Below, one piece after another: positions 1-9,600 of a DNA stretch of 64,000 nucleotides. The DNA is taken from the NCBI GenBank assembly GCA_003388505.1, contig QQVO01000015.1:1-64000 (forward strand), written 5' to 3'. The notes under the pieces are model-generated. The model did not search any database. It was not told the DNA's origin and saw only the letters and a program-made list of their open reading frames with translations. The position numbers and the translations under genes are program-made. This DNA comes from Planctomycetota bacterium (GTDB taxonomy: Bacteria; Planctomycetota; Planctomycetia; Planctomycetales; Planctomycetaceae). How positions within the stretch are numbered: the first letter of the stretch is position 1; each line of letters opens with the position of its first letter.

Positions 1-159
1 AGCGGAGTGTCGTCGCCGCTCGGAACCCGTCCGCCGATCGTCACACACTGGGGAGGGGGCCCCTCCGCGCTGAGTCCCTGTCACGATCAAGAACTGCACA
101 AGCACCCGACGTGATGAATAATCCGGGTTAGCTCTAGCCGGCCCTGCCGATTGCGGTGA

Positions 160-1449
<1,290 letters not shown>

Positions 1450-1900
1450 CGAGGTGGAAGGTGCGTGGGGCGCTGAGTGTGGTGCGCAGTCTGGTGAAAT
1501 CTGGACGGTTGGTCGAGGGAAGAGCAGAGAGTTCAGAGCCGAGAGTCTGGATCTGAGAGCCACGGGTTGGGGGCCGCATGCCAATTGTGTGAATCGGGGG
1601 CGTATGACTTTCTTCTGCGGAGGGGTCTGCGTAGACTGAACGGTCCGACAATTCAGAATCTTGGAGTTGAGCGGTTCTCGCAGGAGCGCGAATCCCACAC
1701 GGTTTCGTGCGAAAGCGCAGTCCAGCCAATCCCCCATGAGAGCCCTGACAGGGCACTGAGATGTTCTGCCAACGTTGACAACCACAACCTCACGGCCATC
1801 CGCAGCGACGTCCCACAAGTCGCATTCGCAAGCGGAATGGTCGCCCGCCGGCGCTCAGCCGTCCGCCGGACCTACCCGACTGGATGCGAGGAACTGGAAC
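1450..1900. other. Intergenic region with a dispersed repeat
   Basis: This region separates the divergent transporter and cyclophilin genes. It holds copy 1 of a structured dispersed repeat (1634-1758, listed separately). An open frame crosses it on each strand, but neither has recognisable protein content. No clear promoter boxes were found. Confidence 0.5.
1634..1758. repeat. Dispersed structured repeat, copy 1
   Basis: This segment aligns along about 120 bases with 63750-63872 in the same orientation. Shared landmarks in order are ggtccg, gagcggtt, a small hairpin whose right arm is ggtttcgtgcg, and a terminal segment ctgacagggcac. In this copy the end forms a perfect hairpin, GCCCT-GAC-AGGGC. 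The two copies lie 62 kb apart and are not protein coding. Confidence 0.7.
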
Positions 1901-3010
1901 ATGCGTAGTTTGTCCCGCCACCTGACAGTTGCTTTCGTCACGCTGCTCGCCTGGCCGGTGATGGCTGCCGCACAGGACAGCCCCGAGTGGGCCAAGCTGA
2001 TTGAGCAGAGAGACACAATCTATGCGCGGCTGGGGCAGATCCAGGAGGAACTCACAGCGGCCGAGGGGGACGAGGCGGAGGAGTTGCGGACGGAAGGCCG
2101 TGACCTGATCAAGACGCTGCACGACGAGTTATTTCCTGCAATGCGGGAGGCGGCGGTGGAGGTGCTCAAGGCGGATTCGCTCGACGAAGAAACGGCCGCG
2201 AATCTGGTGGAACTGTCCTACCGCACGTATCAGGAAAACAACTTCGCCGCCGCCGCGGAGATTGCGGATGCCGTCACCGAACGCGCTCCCGAAAACGCCG
2301 ACGCCTGGAATGTCGCCGGTGTTGCGCACTTCGCGATGGAAAATTTCGAGAAGGCTGCGGAAATCCTCGAGCATGCCCAGCAGAACGACCTCCTGACACA
2401 ATTGGGAGCCCAGTACCGCGCCAGCGCGCAAAAGTACGTCGAGTACTGGGAGCGCGAGCACGCACTTCGAGAAGCGGAAGCGAAAGCGGAGGGGGATGAG
2501 GCGTTGCCACGGGTCGAACTGAATACCGCGCGGGGCACTGTCGTGGTCGAATTGTTCGAAAACCAGGCGCCGAATACGGTCGCCAACTTCATCAGCCTCA
2601 CCGAGCAGGGCTTCTACGACGGGACGACATTTCATCGAGTGATCGGGGCGTTCATGGCGCAGGGCGGTTGCCCGAACTCGAAGCCGGGCTCAGACGGGAT
2701 TCCGGGCACCGGAGGTCCGGGATACACGATCGAGTGCGAGGCCTATGCCGAGGATTCCCGCCGGCACTTTGCAGGCACACTGAGCATGGCGCACGCCGGG
2801 AAGGATACGGGAGGATCGCAATTCTTCATTACGCATCTGCCGACTCCCCACCTCGACGCCCCGCTCGCCACGGAACCGCACACGGTCTTCGGCCGGGTGA
2901 TTGAGGGGATGGACGTGGTCCGGTCGCTGAAGGCGGGCGATGCGCTCGAGTCAGCCACGGTGCTGCGGAAGCGGAACCACGAGTACCAGCCGGTCACGAT
3001 GCCCGAGTAG
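1901..3010 (+). CDS. Exported cyclophilin-type peptidyl-prolyl isomerase with TPR region
   Basis: The product is a 369-residue exported protein predicted to catalyse cis-trans isomerisation of proline bonds in the periplasm. I chose the ATG at 1901 because it starts a clean signal peptide ([18 protein letters not shown], cleavage near AAAQ); the frame is open 42 codons further upstream. Residues about 90-150 form TPR-like helices with an alanine-rich repeat. The cyclophilin domain follows from about residue 200, with FHRVI, FMAQGG, GGPGYTI and GSQFFIT, all hallmark active-site segments. The usual FMIQGGD is FMAQGGC here. It is convergent with the sigma factor gene, with only about 40 bases between. 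A chaperone-like role for the TPR part is inference. Confidence 0.92.
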   Translation: MRSLSRHLTVAFVTLLAWPVMAAAQDSPEWAKLIEQRDTIYARLGQIQEELTAAEGDEAEELRTEGRDLIKTLHDELFPAMREAAVEVLKADSLDEETAANLVELSYRTYQENNFAAAAEIADAVTERAPENADAWNVAGVAHFAMENFEKAAEILEHAQQNDLLTQLGAQYRASAQKYVEYWEREHALREAEAKAEGDEALPRVELNTARGTVVVELFENQAPNTVANFISLTEQGFYDGTTFHRVIGAFMAQGGCPNSKPGSDGIPGTGGPGYTIECEAYAEDSRRHFAGTLSMAHAGKDTGGSQFFITHLPTPHLDAPLATEPHTVFGRVIEGMDVVRSLKAGDALESATVLRKRNHEYQPVTMPE

Positions 3011-3052
3011 TGGCCTCGGGGGCGTCGACGACCCGCCTCTTGGTGGCTTTGA

Positions 3053-3712
3053 TTAGTGCGTGGACGGCGGATCGGAGAGAATTGCGCGCAGACGTCGCAG
3101 GGCTCGCAGATACCGCATTCCGGCGGCCGCCGGACTGAGTCCGAGAGCTTCCGCGGTTTCTCCGTTCCCCAGGTGCTCGACGTGCCGCATGAGAATGATT
3201 TCCCGGTCGGTCTCGTCGAGCGTGGCGACCGCATCGAAGAATCTCTCGGCCAGTTCCTTGCGGATTGTGGCGGCGGCCGGCGTCAGTTCCGCGTCTTTCA
3301 ACTGTCCTGCGAGATCGAGCGATGAGCGGTCCGAGTACGGCCGGCTCCTGAGCGGCTGGTCGCGGGCGACGTCCCTCCGCTGGGCGTGATGACGCCGGTG
3401 CAGATCGATCATCCGGTCCTTCGCCAGGTGCCGCATCCAGAGATGGAACGGCATCGGCGGATCCCGAAGATACTCGGCCAGCCGCCGGTTGGCTTCGAGC
3501 ATGACGTCCTGCACAACGTCGCTGGCGTCGACTCTTCCCCGAATGGCGCGGTCCAGCCGCAGAGCGATCATCCGCCGGAGCGATTCGCGGTGTCTCTCCA
3601 GGAGGCGATTGGCCGCGTCCTCGTCACCGGCCGCGGCGCCGTCGATCAGTTCCTGGGTCTTCTCGGCGTCAGGCCACATGCGGAAATCTTGGGATCGTCG
3701 GACGGCCTCCAT
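3053..3712 (-). CDS. ECF-type RNA polymerase sigma factor, planctomycete subfamily
   Basis: A 219-residue sigma-70 family protein. The sigma-2 region is visible as ASDVVQDVMLEANRRLAEY and FHLWMRHLAKDRMIDLHRRH, which bind core polymerase and the -10 element. Region 4 is at the C-terminus (RHVEHLGNGETAEALGLSP followed by RYLRALRRLR), a helix-turn-helix for the -35 element. The length and the PMPFHLWMRHLA segment resemble the extended ECF factors expanded in planctomycetes. No anti-sigma factor gene is adjacent, so its signal is unknown. A second in-frame ATG at 3679 is an alternative start; neither has a strong ribosome site. Confidence 0.9.
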   Translation of the reverse strand: MEAVRRSQDFRMWPDAEKTQELIDGAAAGDEDAANRLLERHRESLRRMIALRLDRAIRGRVDASDVVQDVMLEANRRLAEYLRDPPMPFHLWMRHLAKDRMIDLHRRHHAQRRDVARDQPLRSRPYSDRSSLDLAGQLKDAELTPAAATIRKELAERFFDAVATLDETDREIILMRHVEHLGNGETAEALGLSPAAAGMRYLRALRRLRAILSDPPSTH

Positions 3713-3890
3713 CGGAATGGAGTCCGCTCGCCCACATAGGTTGCGGCCGTCAGGCCTCAGCCTGCGGGCTTTGGCGTATCAGGTTGCCGACTTTCTGAAA
3801 GGCTTTGAACTTAAGACACGTTCCAGCGACCAACGGGAGCGGGTTGCCGTCTCCGAGCGGCAGCTCGCATGGGGTCGAGGCACTGCCTCG

Positions 3891-4334
3891 TCAGGCGTCC
3901 TTGATTTCGAAGATGGCTTCGATCTCAACGGCGGCGCCGGTAGGAAGCGCGGCGAAGCCGAGGGCGCTGCGGGCGTGGTAGCCGTCACCTTCTTTTCCGA
4001 AGATTTCGTGCAACAGGTCGGAGGCCCCGTTGATGACCAGGTGCTGATCGGTGAAGTCGGGCGCGGAGTAAACGCAGCCGAGCAGCTTGAGCACGCGGAG
4101 CCCGTCAATGGTTCCGTGGGCATTGTGCACGGAGCGGAGAATCTTCACGGCACAATCCTTGGCGGCTGCATAGCCTTCTTCAACGGAGAGTCCGCCGCCG
4201 AGCACTCCTTTGGCGTCACTGGTGTGTCCCGACGTAATCAGGAGATTCCCGGTGCGGATGCAGAGATTGAGATAACCCGGCTTGATCGGGTCAAAGGAAA
4301 GGCCGAGTTCCTGGGCTTTTTGCGCGGGGGTCAT
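3891..4334 (-). CDS. RidA/YjgF family enamine-imine deaminase-like protein
   Basis: A 147-residue cytosolic protein of the RidA superfamily, which hydrolyses reactive enamine/imine intermediates made by PLP enzymes. Start at 4334 is supported by a GAGGAG ribosome site about six bases upstream. Family features are NLLITSGHTSD near residue 30, the central VLKLLGCVYSAPDFTDQH, and the C-terminal PTGAAVEIEAIFEI; the usual RidA arginine (YSPGR or similar) reads GYHARSALGFAALP, so R is retained. It belongs to the longer subgroup that begins KAQELGLSFDP. A SelA-like PLP enzyme lies 2 kb away on the same strand, which may be functionally relevant but is not evidence of an operon. Confidence 0.9.
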   Translation of the reverse strand: MTPAQKAQELGLSFDPIKPGYLNLCIRTGNLLITSGHTSDAKGVLGGGLSVEEGYAAAKDCAVKILRSVHNAHGTIDGLRVLKLLGCVYSAPDFTDQHLVINGASDLLHEIFGKEGDGYHARSALGFAALPTGAAVEIEAIFEIKDA

Positions 4335-4894
4335 CGTGGGCTCCTCAGTGGTTGATTGGGTCTGAGAGTGGGAAAACAAATAAAGTGGGATGCATGCTGG
4401 ATCACCGACACGTTGCAAAGCTGTCTATTGCACGCAGCTTCTGTGGAATCGTTCTTTAGTCAGTTTGCTGTCCGAAAAACTCGAATAGAACACGGAGCAG
4501 CGCGGATGGAACGGGTTTTCACGGATCGTCTGCTGCGAGTTCACAAAGTTTACGGCTGTTTCGATGCCTGCTCTGCGCTCTCGCGAATTGAGACAGGTAC
4601 TGCGAAGAAATTGCGCCGATCCGTTGCATTCACCAAGTTCGCGCACTCTTCCGGAACGCCTTTCGCGAACGACGCTGAAGGCGTCGCACAACAAAGCCGG
4701 GGGTCGCTCCGACAGGAGCGCACCCCCGGTCCATGGACCGCCGCCTTCCACGAACGCTGAAGGCGTTCGACAGGCTGCTATGTCATGGACAGGTTGGAAA
4801 ACTGACCTACTTTCTCGCGGCTCTACTGAACCGGATTCGCGGTGTCAATCGGCAGAGTATTGGAAGCGGACGGTGAGGACAAGAAGCGCCAGCG
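4335..4894. other. Intergenic region with hairpins, no gene recognised
   Basis: A 560-base gap between RidA and the creatininase-like gene. The half nearest the creatininase gene holds three hairpins (4670-4686, 4697-4729, 4751-4769; listed separately). A 108-codon open frame runs through it on the minus strand, but its sequence is compositionally odd, overlaps the hairpins and has no recognised homologue, so I do not call it. Confidence 0.5.
4670..4769. repeat. Cluster of three hairpins, possible terminator of the creatininase-like gene
   Basis: Two short palindromes share the design GACGC-TGAA-GGCGTC (4670-4686) and CGAACGC-TGAA-GGCGTTCG (4751-4769), with the same TGAA loop. Between them is a long imperfect stem at 4697-4729 (CCGGGGGT...CACCCCCGG). 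Read on the minus strand, the long stem is followed by ctttgttg, a weak U-rich run, so it may terminate the gene ending at 4895. The shared loop and stem design point to a REP-like family. Confidence 0.5.
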
Positions 4895-5959
4895 TCACCA
4901 CAGTTGCTGGCCGGCCGACTGCTCGATCGGGTTGCCGCTGAGCAGCGACTCGACGTCGGACCGCGCGACGTCGAGGGCGCGATCGAACAGTTCCCGCGAA
5001 TCGAGCGACTTGTAGTTCTCGATCTTGCCGACGATGCCGTTGCATTGCGTATCGGCGACTTCCTGGAAAAAACGCGGCAGATCGGGCGTGAGTTCGACGG
5101 CCCGCTCGAAGGACATCTGTCCGGCGGCGATGTCGTCAATTCTGTGGGGCCACCAGTCGGCGTCGAGCAGTTCGGGCGAGACATATTCGACGAAGGCGGT
5201 CTCGACGCCTCCGGCGTGCTGGTCGCCGCGCTCGCTGGAGAACTCGGCCAGCGGTTCATGCAGCCAGCGGAAGGCCCAGCGGGACGCCCTGCTCTGCTGC
5301 AGCCCCTCCACGATTGCCTGCCGATGCACGATCGAACCGTGGACGTCGACGACATAGAGCGACTCGGGACGCAACCAATCGAGGACGGCATTGGTGAAGC
5401 GGGTGACATACCGGGTCAGCAGTTCGGCGGTGAGATCGATGCTGTACCCGAACGGCAGGCCCCAGGTGAGTTGTCCATATTCAACCGGCGGTCCGGGGAC
5501 GACTCCTTTGTATTCGCGAGCGAGTTGCTGCAGGACGCCGTAGCTCTGGATGGTGTCCGTGCAGAGCGGCAGGTGCGGGCCATGCTCTTCAACGGCCGTG
5601 TCGACGCTGAAGGCCAGAACCTTCGGGGAATCACATTCCGCAGGCGTCACCGGAGAAAGTTCGACCACGCGCAGCCGCGGCAGCTTGCTGCTTCGCAGCG
5701 AAGAAAGCTCATGCTCCGGAAAGCAGCGATAAATCTGTTCCACGACCCGATGTTTCAGTTCGTCATCGAGCGCCTCATGAAAGAGCGGCGGAAGGTGGAG
5801 ATCGCCAACCGTGCTTATGGTCGAATACGCCGCTCCCAGCGAGCAGATGGGGAGGACAATCTCCGTCGACGCGTCGAGTTGCCGCAGGCGGTTGAGGGTA
5901 TACGACGTCAACCAGGGGCCGTGGTTGACGCGCCTCGGGAGGTACTCGTTGAGGTGCAT
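4895..5959 (-). CDS. Creatininase family amidohydrolase with N-terminal extension
   Basis: This cytosolic protein belongs to the creatininase/creatinine amidohydrolase family, metal-dependent hydrolases of cyclic amides or formamides. The metal-binding signature EEHGPHLPLCTDT is intact, as are GLPFGYS, DVHGSIVH and the characteristic HAGGVETAF. The canonical motif normally lies near residue 30; here it is near residue 125, so there are about 100 extra N-terminal residues. That extension includes VLPICSLGAAYS, which looks faintly like the family's own first strand (VLPVGSxEQHG), raising the possibility of a decayed duplicated half. The frame also opens at a TTG at 6010; I use the ATG at 5959. 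Substrate cannot be read from sequence. Confidence 0.8.
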   Translation of the reverse strand: MHLNEYLPRRVNHGPWLTSYTLNRLRQLDASTEIVLPICSLGAAYSTISTVGDLHLPPLFHEALDDELKHRVVEQIYRCFPEHELSSLRSSKLPRLRVVELSPVTPAECDSPKVLAFSVDTAVEEHGPHLPLCTDTIQSYGVLQQLAREYKGVVPGPPVEYGQLTWGLPFGYSIDLTAELLTRYVTRFTNAVLDWLRPESLYVVDVHGSIVHRQAIVEGLQQSRASRWAFRWLHEPLAEFSSERGDQHAGGVETAFVEYVSPELLDADWWPHRIDDIAAGQMSFERAVELTPDLPRFFQEVADTQCNGIVGKIENYKSLDSRELFDRALDVARSDVESLLSGNPIEQSAGQQLW

Positions 5960-6142
5960 GGGGAGACGGTGGGGTTGCCTAATTTTCGGGAGTCGTTCCA
6001 GTTGGATCAAGTTTGAGCGACCAAGGCGAGCGGCGCGGCGTAAGCCCGCCGATGCGTCCTTCTGAATGTAGTCGATTCGCTCCGCGAGTGGACATGCGAC
6101 TTGCGGAGAGTCGCCTACGTTGGTTGCGGTCCTCAGGCCGCG

Positions 6143-7339
6143 TTAGCAGAGTTCTGCCTTCAGCCGTTCGGCGAGTCTGCTGATCGATTCATCGTGGATG
6201 CACGTGGGGTTGATGATCAGTGCGCCTGCGTGCAGCCTGCCGTGGCCGACGTAGACCGGAGGGGAGCCGGTGCGGAGACTGCGGCAGATCTCCAGAGCCG
6301 AGCGGCCGAGGGCGGAGCAATCGGGGCGGATTTCGAGCAGCGGCCACATTTCTTTGTGAGCCGGCGTGAGGATGCGGCAGTCTGCCTTCGCGTCGGCAAG
6401 GGCGTCCTGGATGGTGGTCAGATTCGAGTGATACCGGGGCAAATCGGCGTCGTAGGCGCCGGAGGCGAACAGTTCGAGCGCCGTCAGCAGAGCAACGATC
6501 GACTCCTTGGAGACCTTGCTGCCTCGGCCGATGCCGTGCCGGGGAATGCCCTTCAGTTGCGAGCGGTCAATCAGGTTGGCCGGCGGATCCCATAACTCGA
6601 AGTGGTCGTCCATGTCGAGCATCTGAATGGCGGCCGAGGAGATCAGCGCCTTCCGACCGCAGAGGATGCCGGTGGACTGCGGACCGCGGATCGACTTGCC
6701 GCCGCTGAAGGCGACGAGATCCGCACCGGTGGCGGCGATGTCCTTCAAGTTCGAGCGGGGCGGGAGTTCGCCGGCGGCGTCGACCAGGACGGGAAGATTG
6801 TGCCGGCGGGCGACTTCAACGACGGCCGCTAGGTCCGGTTTCGAATCGGGCGCAAAGACGTAAACGATGCCGGCGGTCTGCTCGGTGACGGCGGCTTCAT
6901 ACTCCCAGGGCTCCGTCCGGCGGCCCCCTGCGCCGGCGACGATTTCATTGAACCCCACCTCGACGAACCGCGCGCCGGCGGCGCGGATGGCATGGTCGTA
7001 ACCGCTGCGCTGTTCACGGGCGATGAGAAACTGGTTGGGAAAGCCGTCACAATGCGGGAGTGATTCGATCCGCCGCAGATCGTGGCCGGCCAGGATCGCG
7101 GCCGTCCCGAGTGTCAGCGCGGCGGCAGCACCGGCGGCGACGAGCCCGGCTTCGGTTCCGGTGTGGTGGGCGATCTTGCGGGACGCGGCAGCCTGCATCT
7201 GTTCCAGGGGCACCCATTCGGCGGCGGCATCGCGAAACGCATCGAGAACTGCGGCCGGCATCGGAGAGCCGCCAAGGCGGGTCACGGCGCCGCTCGCGTT
7301 AATGATCGGTTCAAGCCCGAAGTCCTGGTAGATGCTCAT
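6143..7339 (-). CDS. SelA-like PLP-dependent aminotransferase-fold enzyme
   Basis: A 398-residue fold-type I PLP enzyme of the SelA/D-glucosaminate-6-phosphate ammonia-lyase group. The start INASGAVTRLGGSPMP is diagnostic, and the PLP lysine is K215 in FSGGKSIRGPQSTG. The cofactor aspartate lies in PVLVDAAGELPP. In this group only true SelA makes selenocysteyl-tRNA; relatives act as sugar-acid or amino-acid lyases. No selenocysteine machinery (SelB, SelC, SelD) is in the window and the protein lacks the long N-terminal domain of SelA, so a lyase role is more likely. Start ATG at 7339 was chosen over an upstream frame extension without homology. The gene lies 76 bases downstream of the DUF885 gene on the same strand. 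Confidence 0.82.
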   Translation of the reverse strand: MSIYQDFGLEPIINASGAVTRLGGSPMPAAVLDAFRDAAAEWVPLEQMQAAASRKIAHHTGTEAGLVAAGAAAALTLGTAAILAGHDLRRIESLPHCDGFPNQFLIAREQRSGYDHAIRAAGARFVEVGFNEIVAGAGGRRTEPWEYEAAVTEQTAGIVYVFAPDSKPDLAAVVEVARRHNLPVLVDAAGELPPRSNLKDIAATGADLVAFSGGKSIRGPQSTGILCGRKALISSAAIQMLDMDDHFELWDPPANLIDRSQLKGIPRHGIGRGSKVSKESIVALLTALELFASGAYDADLPRYHSNLTTIQDALADAKADCRILTPAHKEMWPLLEIRPDCSALGRSALEICRSLRTGSPPVYVGHGRLHAGALIINPTCIHDESISRLAERLKAELC

Positions 7340-7415
7340 GGTCTGATTTACGAATTTCACGGCAACGCCCACCAGTTGCAACTGGTGGGCCCTTGCGTAT
7401 GTGTGTGTGTACGCG

Positions 7416-9224
7416 CTATTCCGGAATCGGTTCGCCAAGAACAAGGCTGCGCACAAACCTCACCGGCGGCGAACCGTGCGCAGTGACCGCGTCGTTATAT
7501 CGCTTGAGCGAGAAGTCGTCGCCCCACTGCTCCCGGGCGGCTTCGCGGAGGTCGAAGTGTTGCTGGACGCCGACGAAGTAGGTGGAGAGTTGAGTCGAAG
7601 TAAGTTGGGCGCGGGTCCACTTGCCGGCGGCTTCTCGCTCCTCCTGGAAGGCGTCTTCCATCATCAGTTTCATCGCTTCGTCGCGGCGGATGCCGTCGAA
7701 GTGGATCGACTGGTCGAGAATCGCGTTGGAGATTGTCCGCAGATACCACTTGAGCGTGACGAGCCGCATCAGCGGGTCGCGATCGAGGAAGCCCTGTTCA
7801 GACATCATCTGCTCGGTGTAGCAGGCCCAGCCTTCGACGAAAACGCCCGAGGAGAGCAGCGCCCGCAAACGCGAGGGGCAGCGGTTCGAACGGGCGAGTT
7901 GCAGAAAGTGGCCCGGCATCGCCTCGTGCACGGTGAGATTGTGGATCGAGCGGATGTTGTACTCCCGCAGGAACGACGTGCACTGCTCGTCGGTCCAGTC
8001 TTCGGGAAGTGGGGCGACGGCATAATAGGTCTGCTGGCCGACTTCGAGCGGACCGGGCGAGTCGCAGTAGGCGACCGAGACGCCCCGCTGGAACTCCGGC
8101 ATGATGATGATCGTCATCGGATCGTCCGGGATCGTGATCAGGTCGTGCTCGCGGACGAAGCGGGTGGCGATCTCCATCGAATGTTCAGCCGCCGCGACGA
8201 TGCCATCGCGGGGCGGTCGGTCTGCGGCTGCCAGTTCGATGGCGGCGGCGATCGCCTGCTGCTGTTGTTCTCTGGTGGGTTCGTCGGGGAGAGCGAGTTC
8301 GGTTCGCCCGTCTTTGAGGACGTCACGGGCGATCTCATACATCTCAGCGCGGACGCGCCGCAGTTCGAATTCGGCCCGTTCGCGGACTTCCTGGCGCGAG
8401 AGGGACCCTTCGAGCGTAAATCGGAGTTTCTCGTCGTACAGTTCCGGGCCGAGGCGGAAGTCACCTTCGGCTGCGGGGACGAGTTCGTCATCGAGCCAGG
8501 TCTGATGCTGCTGGACGGCCTCTGTCGCCAACTCAATCGCCTGTTCCAGCCGTGCTTTCTCGTCCTCGTTCAGTTCATCCATCAGCGGACGGACGGCATT
8601 GTCGATGATGCTCAGGACCCCGTCGTTCTGTTTCGCGGCCGTCTCCGCGTGCACGCGCGGGACGCGGGCAGGGACGAGAGTCTGGCGGATCTGTTCGTAC
8701 AGGCGGGGAAATTGTTCGAGGCGAGATGTGACGGCGGCGAGTCGTTCGCCGGCGGGTGCGAATTCGCGCGCGGTCAGGCCGTAGATGGCGCTGCCTGCGA
8801 GTTGCGTGTAGACCACCGGGTTCCACGCCCACTCTTCGAGGCGATCGAGTCGCCATAACTGTTTGTGCAGCTCGTGACGCAGAAACGCGTAGTCGACCTG
8901 GTTGTCACGCGTGAGTTGTGCACGATCGATCTGCTCGACATCGGCCAGGAAGTCGCTCAGAAAGGTCCGGCGACGTTCGCGGGCCTCCTTGCTGATCTCG
9001 TCGAGTTCATGGTCGAAGCGGTGGTCCCCCAGCGTGGTCGCGCTGACGGGAGAGAGGGCCGGAGACTCGTCGATAAATCGTTCTGCCAGCGCCTCGAATT
9101 GCTCGTTCATCGCGTCGTTGTCTCCAGCCAGAGTTGCCGGGGCGCAGGTGTGGATGATCGTCAACAGCAATGCGGCGACGATCACAACTCGTAATCGGAG
9201 GATGTGAGGAGAGAGGGTGTTCAT
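7416..9224 (-). CDS. DUF885 family exported metallopeptidase-like protein
   Basis: A 602-residue protein of the DUF885 family, zincin-like proteins thought to be carboxypeptidases or dipeptidases. The zinc motif is HEAMPGHF, with ligands H433 and H439 and catalytic E434; the downstream glutamate is in GVFVEGWACYTEQ. Start ATG at 9224 gives a hydrophobic N-terminus (RVVIVAALLLTIIHTCAPA) fitting a signal peptide, whereas the open frame runs 84 codons further without sense. A predominantly helical body with long charged segments is typical of the family. It probably acts in the periplasm. Peptide substrate is unknown. Confidence 0.88.
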   Translation of the reverse strand: MNTLSPHILRLRVVIVAALLLTIIHTCAPATLAGDNDAMNEQFEALAERFIDESPALSPVSATTLGDHRFDHELDEISKEARERRRTFLSDFLADVEQIDRAQLTRDNQVDYAFLRHELHKQLWRLDRLEEWAWNPVVYTQLAGSAIYGLTAREFAPAGERLAAVTSRLEQFPRLYEQIRQTLVPARVPRVHAETAAKQNDGVLSIIDNAVRPLMDELNEDEKARLEQAIELATEAVQQHQTWLDDELVPAAEGDFRLGPELYDEKLRFTLEGSLSRQEVRERAEFELRRVRAEMYEIARDVLKDGRTELALPDEPTREQQQQAIAAAIELAAADRPPRDGIVAAAEHSMEIATRFVREHDLITIPDDPMTIIIMPEFQRGVSVAYCDSPGPLEVGQQTYYAVAPLPEDWTDEQCTSFLREYNIRSIHNLTVHEAMPGHFLQLARSNRCPSRLRALLSSGVFVEGWACYTEQMMSEQGFLDRDPLMRLVTLKWYLRTISNAILDQSIHFDGIRRDEAMKLMMEDAFQEEREAAGKWTRAQLTSTQLSTYFVGVQQHFDLREAAREQWGDDFSLKRYNDAVTAHGSPPVRFVRSLVLGEPIPE

Positions 9225-9399
9225 GCTGGTGGGAAACGCCCGGATGGTTCGTCGGGATTGGCACCACTGAGACACGGAGTGGCCTGCGGCCACAACGAAT
9301 GTCGCCGACTCGCTCCGCGAGTCGGTTGGAGGCAGCGATGACCGTCCATGCAGTTCACGAGTGCTCGACGACTCTCGCAGGTAAGCACTGTGCTTCTCG

Positions 9400-9462
9400 C
9401 TCGCGCCAAAATTTGCGCAGGCAACAAACAAATCACGAATTAGTAGTACAGAGTGTGCCGAG
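9400..9462. repeat. Diverged tail of the GTAGCGC repeat family (copy d)
   Basis: The segment carries cgcgccaaaatttgcgcagg, then caacaaac and tagtagtacagagtgtg. These match, in the same order and spacing, the region following the GTAGCGC palindromes at 13833, 59229 and 63403, but the palindrome itself is absent here. Confidence 0.5.
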
Positions 9463-9560
9463 AACGAAGATTCCAACGAACTTGTTGTTGTGATTCTAAA
9501 ACCACCATGTTGCGTCGCTCTCGAACAGACCGACAGCCGTCATCGAGCGTCCCCGTTTAA

Positions 9561-9590
9561 CTCCTCCGTGTCTCCGTGACTCCGTGGTGC
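9561..9590. repeat. CACAGAG/CACGGAG-type intergenic repeat
   Basis: The sequence ctcctccgtgtctccgtg followed by actccgtggtgc is the reverse complement of the phrase seen at 15250-15290, and a related phrase lies at 15477-15512. Such low-complexity CAC(A/G)GAG phrases recur between genes in this window. Confidence 0.5.
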
Positions 9591-9600
9591 ATTTTCGGAT

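Larger units (their letters stand above)
9225..9600. other. Intergenic region with repeat fragments
   Basis: Contains a perfect hairpin around 9303-9326 (gccgactcgctccgcgagtcgg), a diverged copy of the tail of the GTAGCGC repeat family (9400-9462), and a CACAGAG-type repeat (9561-9590). No gene is recognisable. Confidence 0.5.

Noticed and set aside
1450-1818. N-terminal extension of the Nramp-like protein
   Set aside because: The extra residues lack Nramp similarity and pass through a dispersed repeat that recurs 62 kb away, so they are probably not translated.
4425-4751. 108-codon minus-strand open frame in an intergenic gap
   Set aside because: It runs through hairpin elements, lacks a ribosome site and resembles no protein; more likely non-coding.
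7401-8858. Long plus-strand open frame of 485 codons
   Set aside because: It is antisense to the DUF885 gene, has no recognisable domain and is arginine/glutamate/valine-rich in the way expected from GC-rich shadows.
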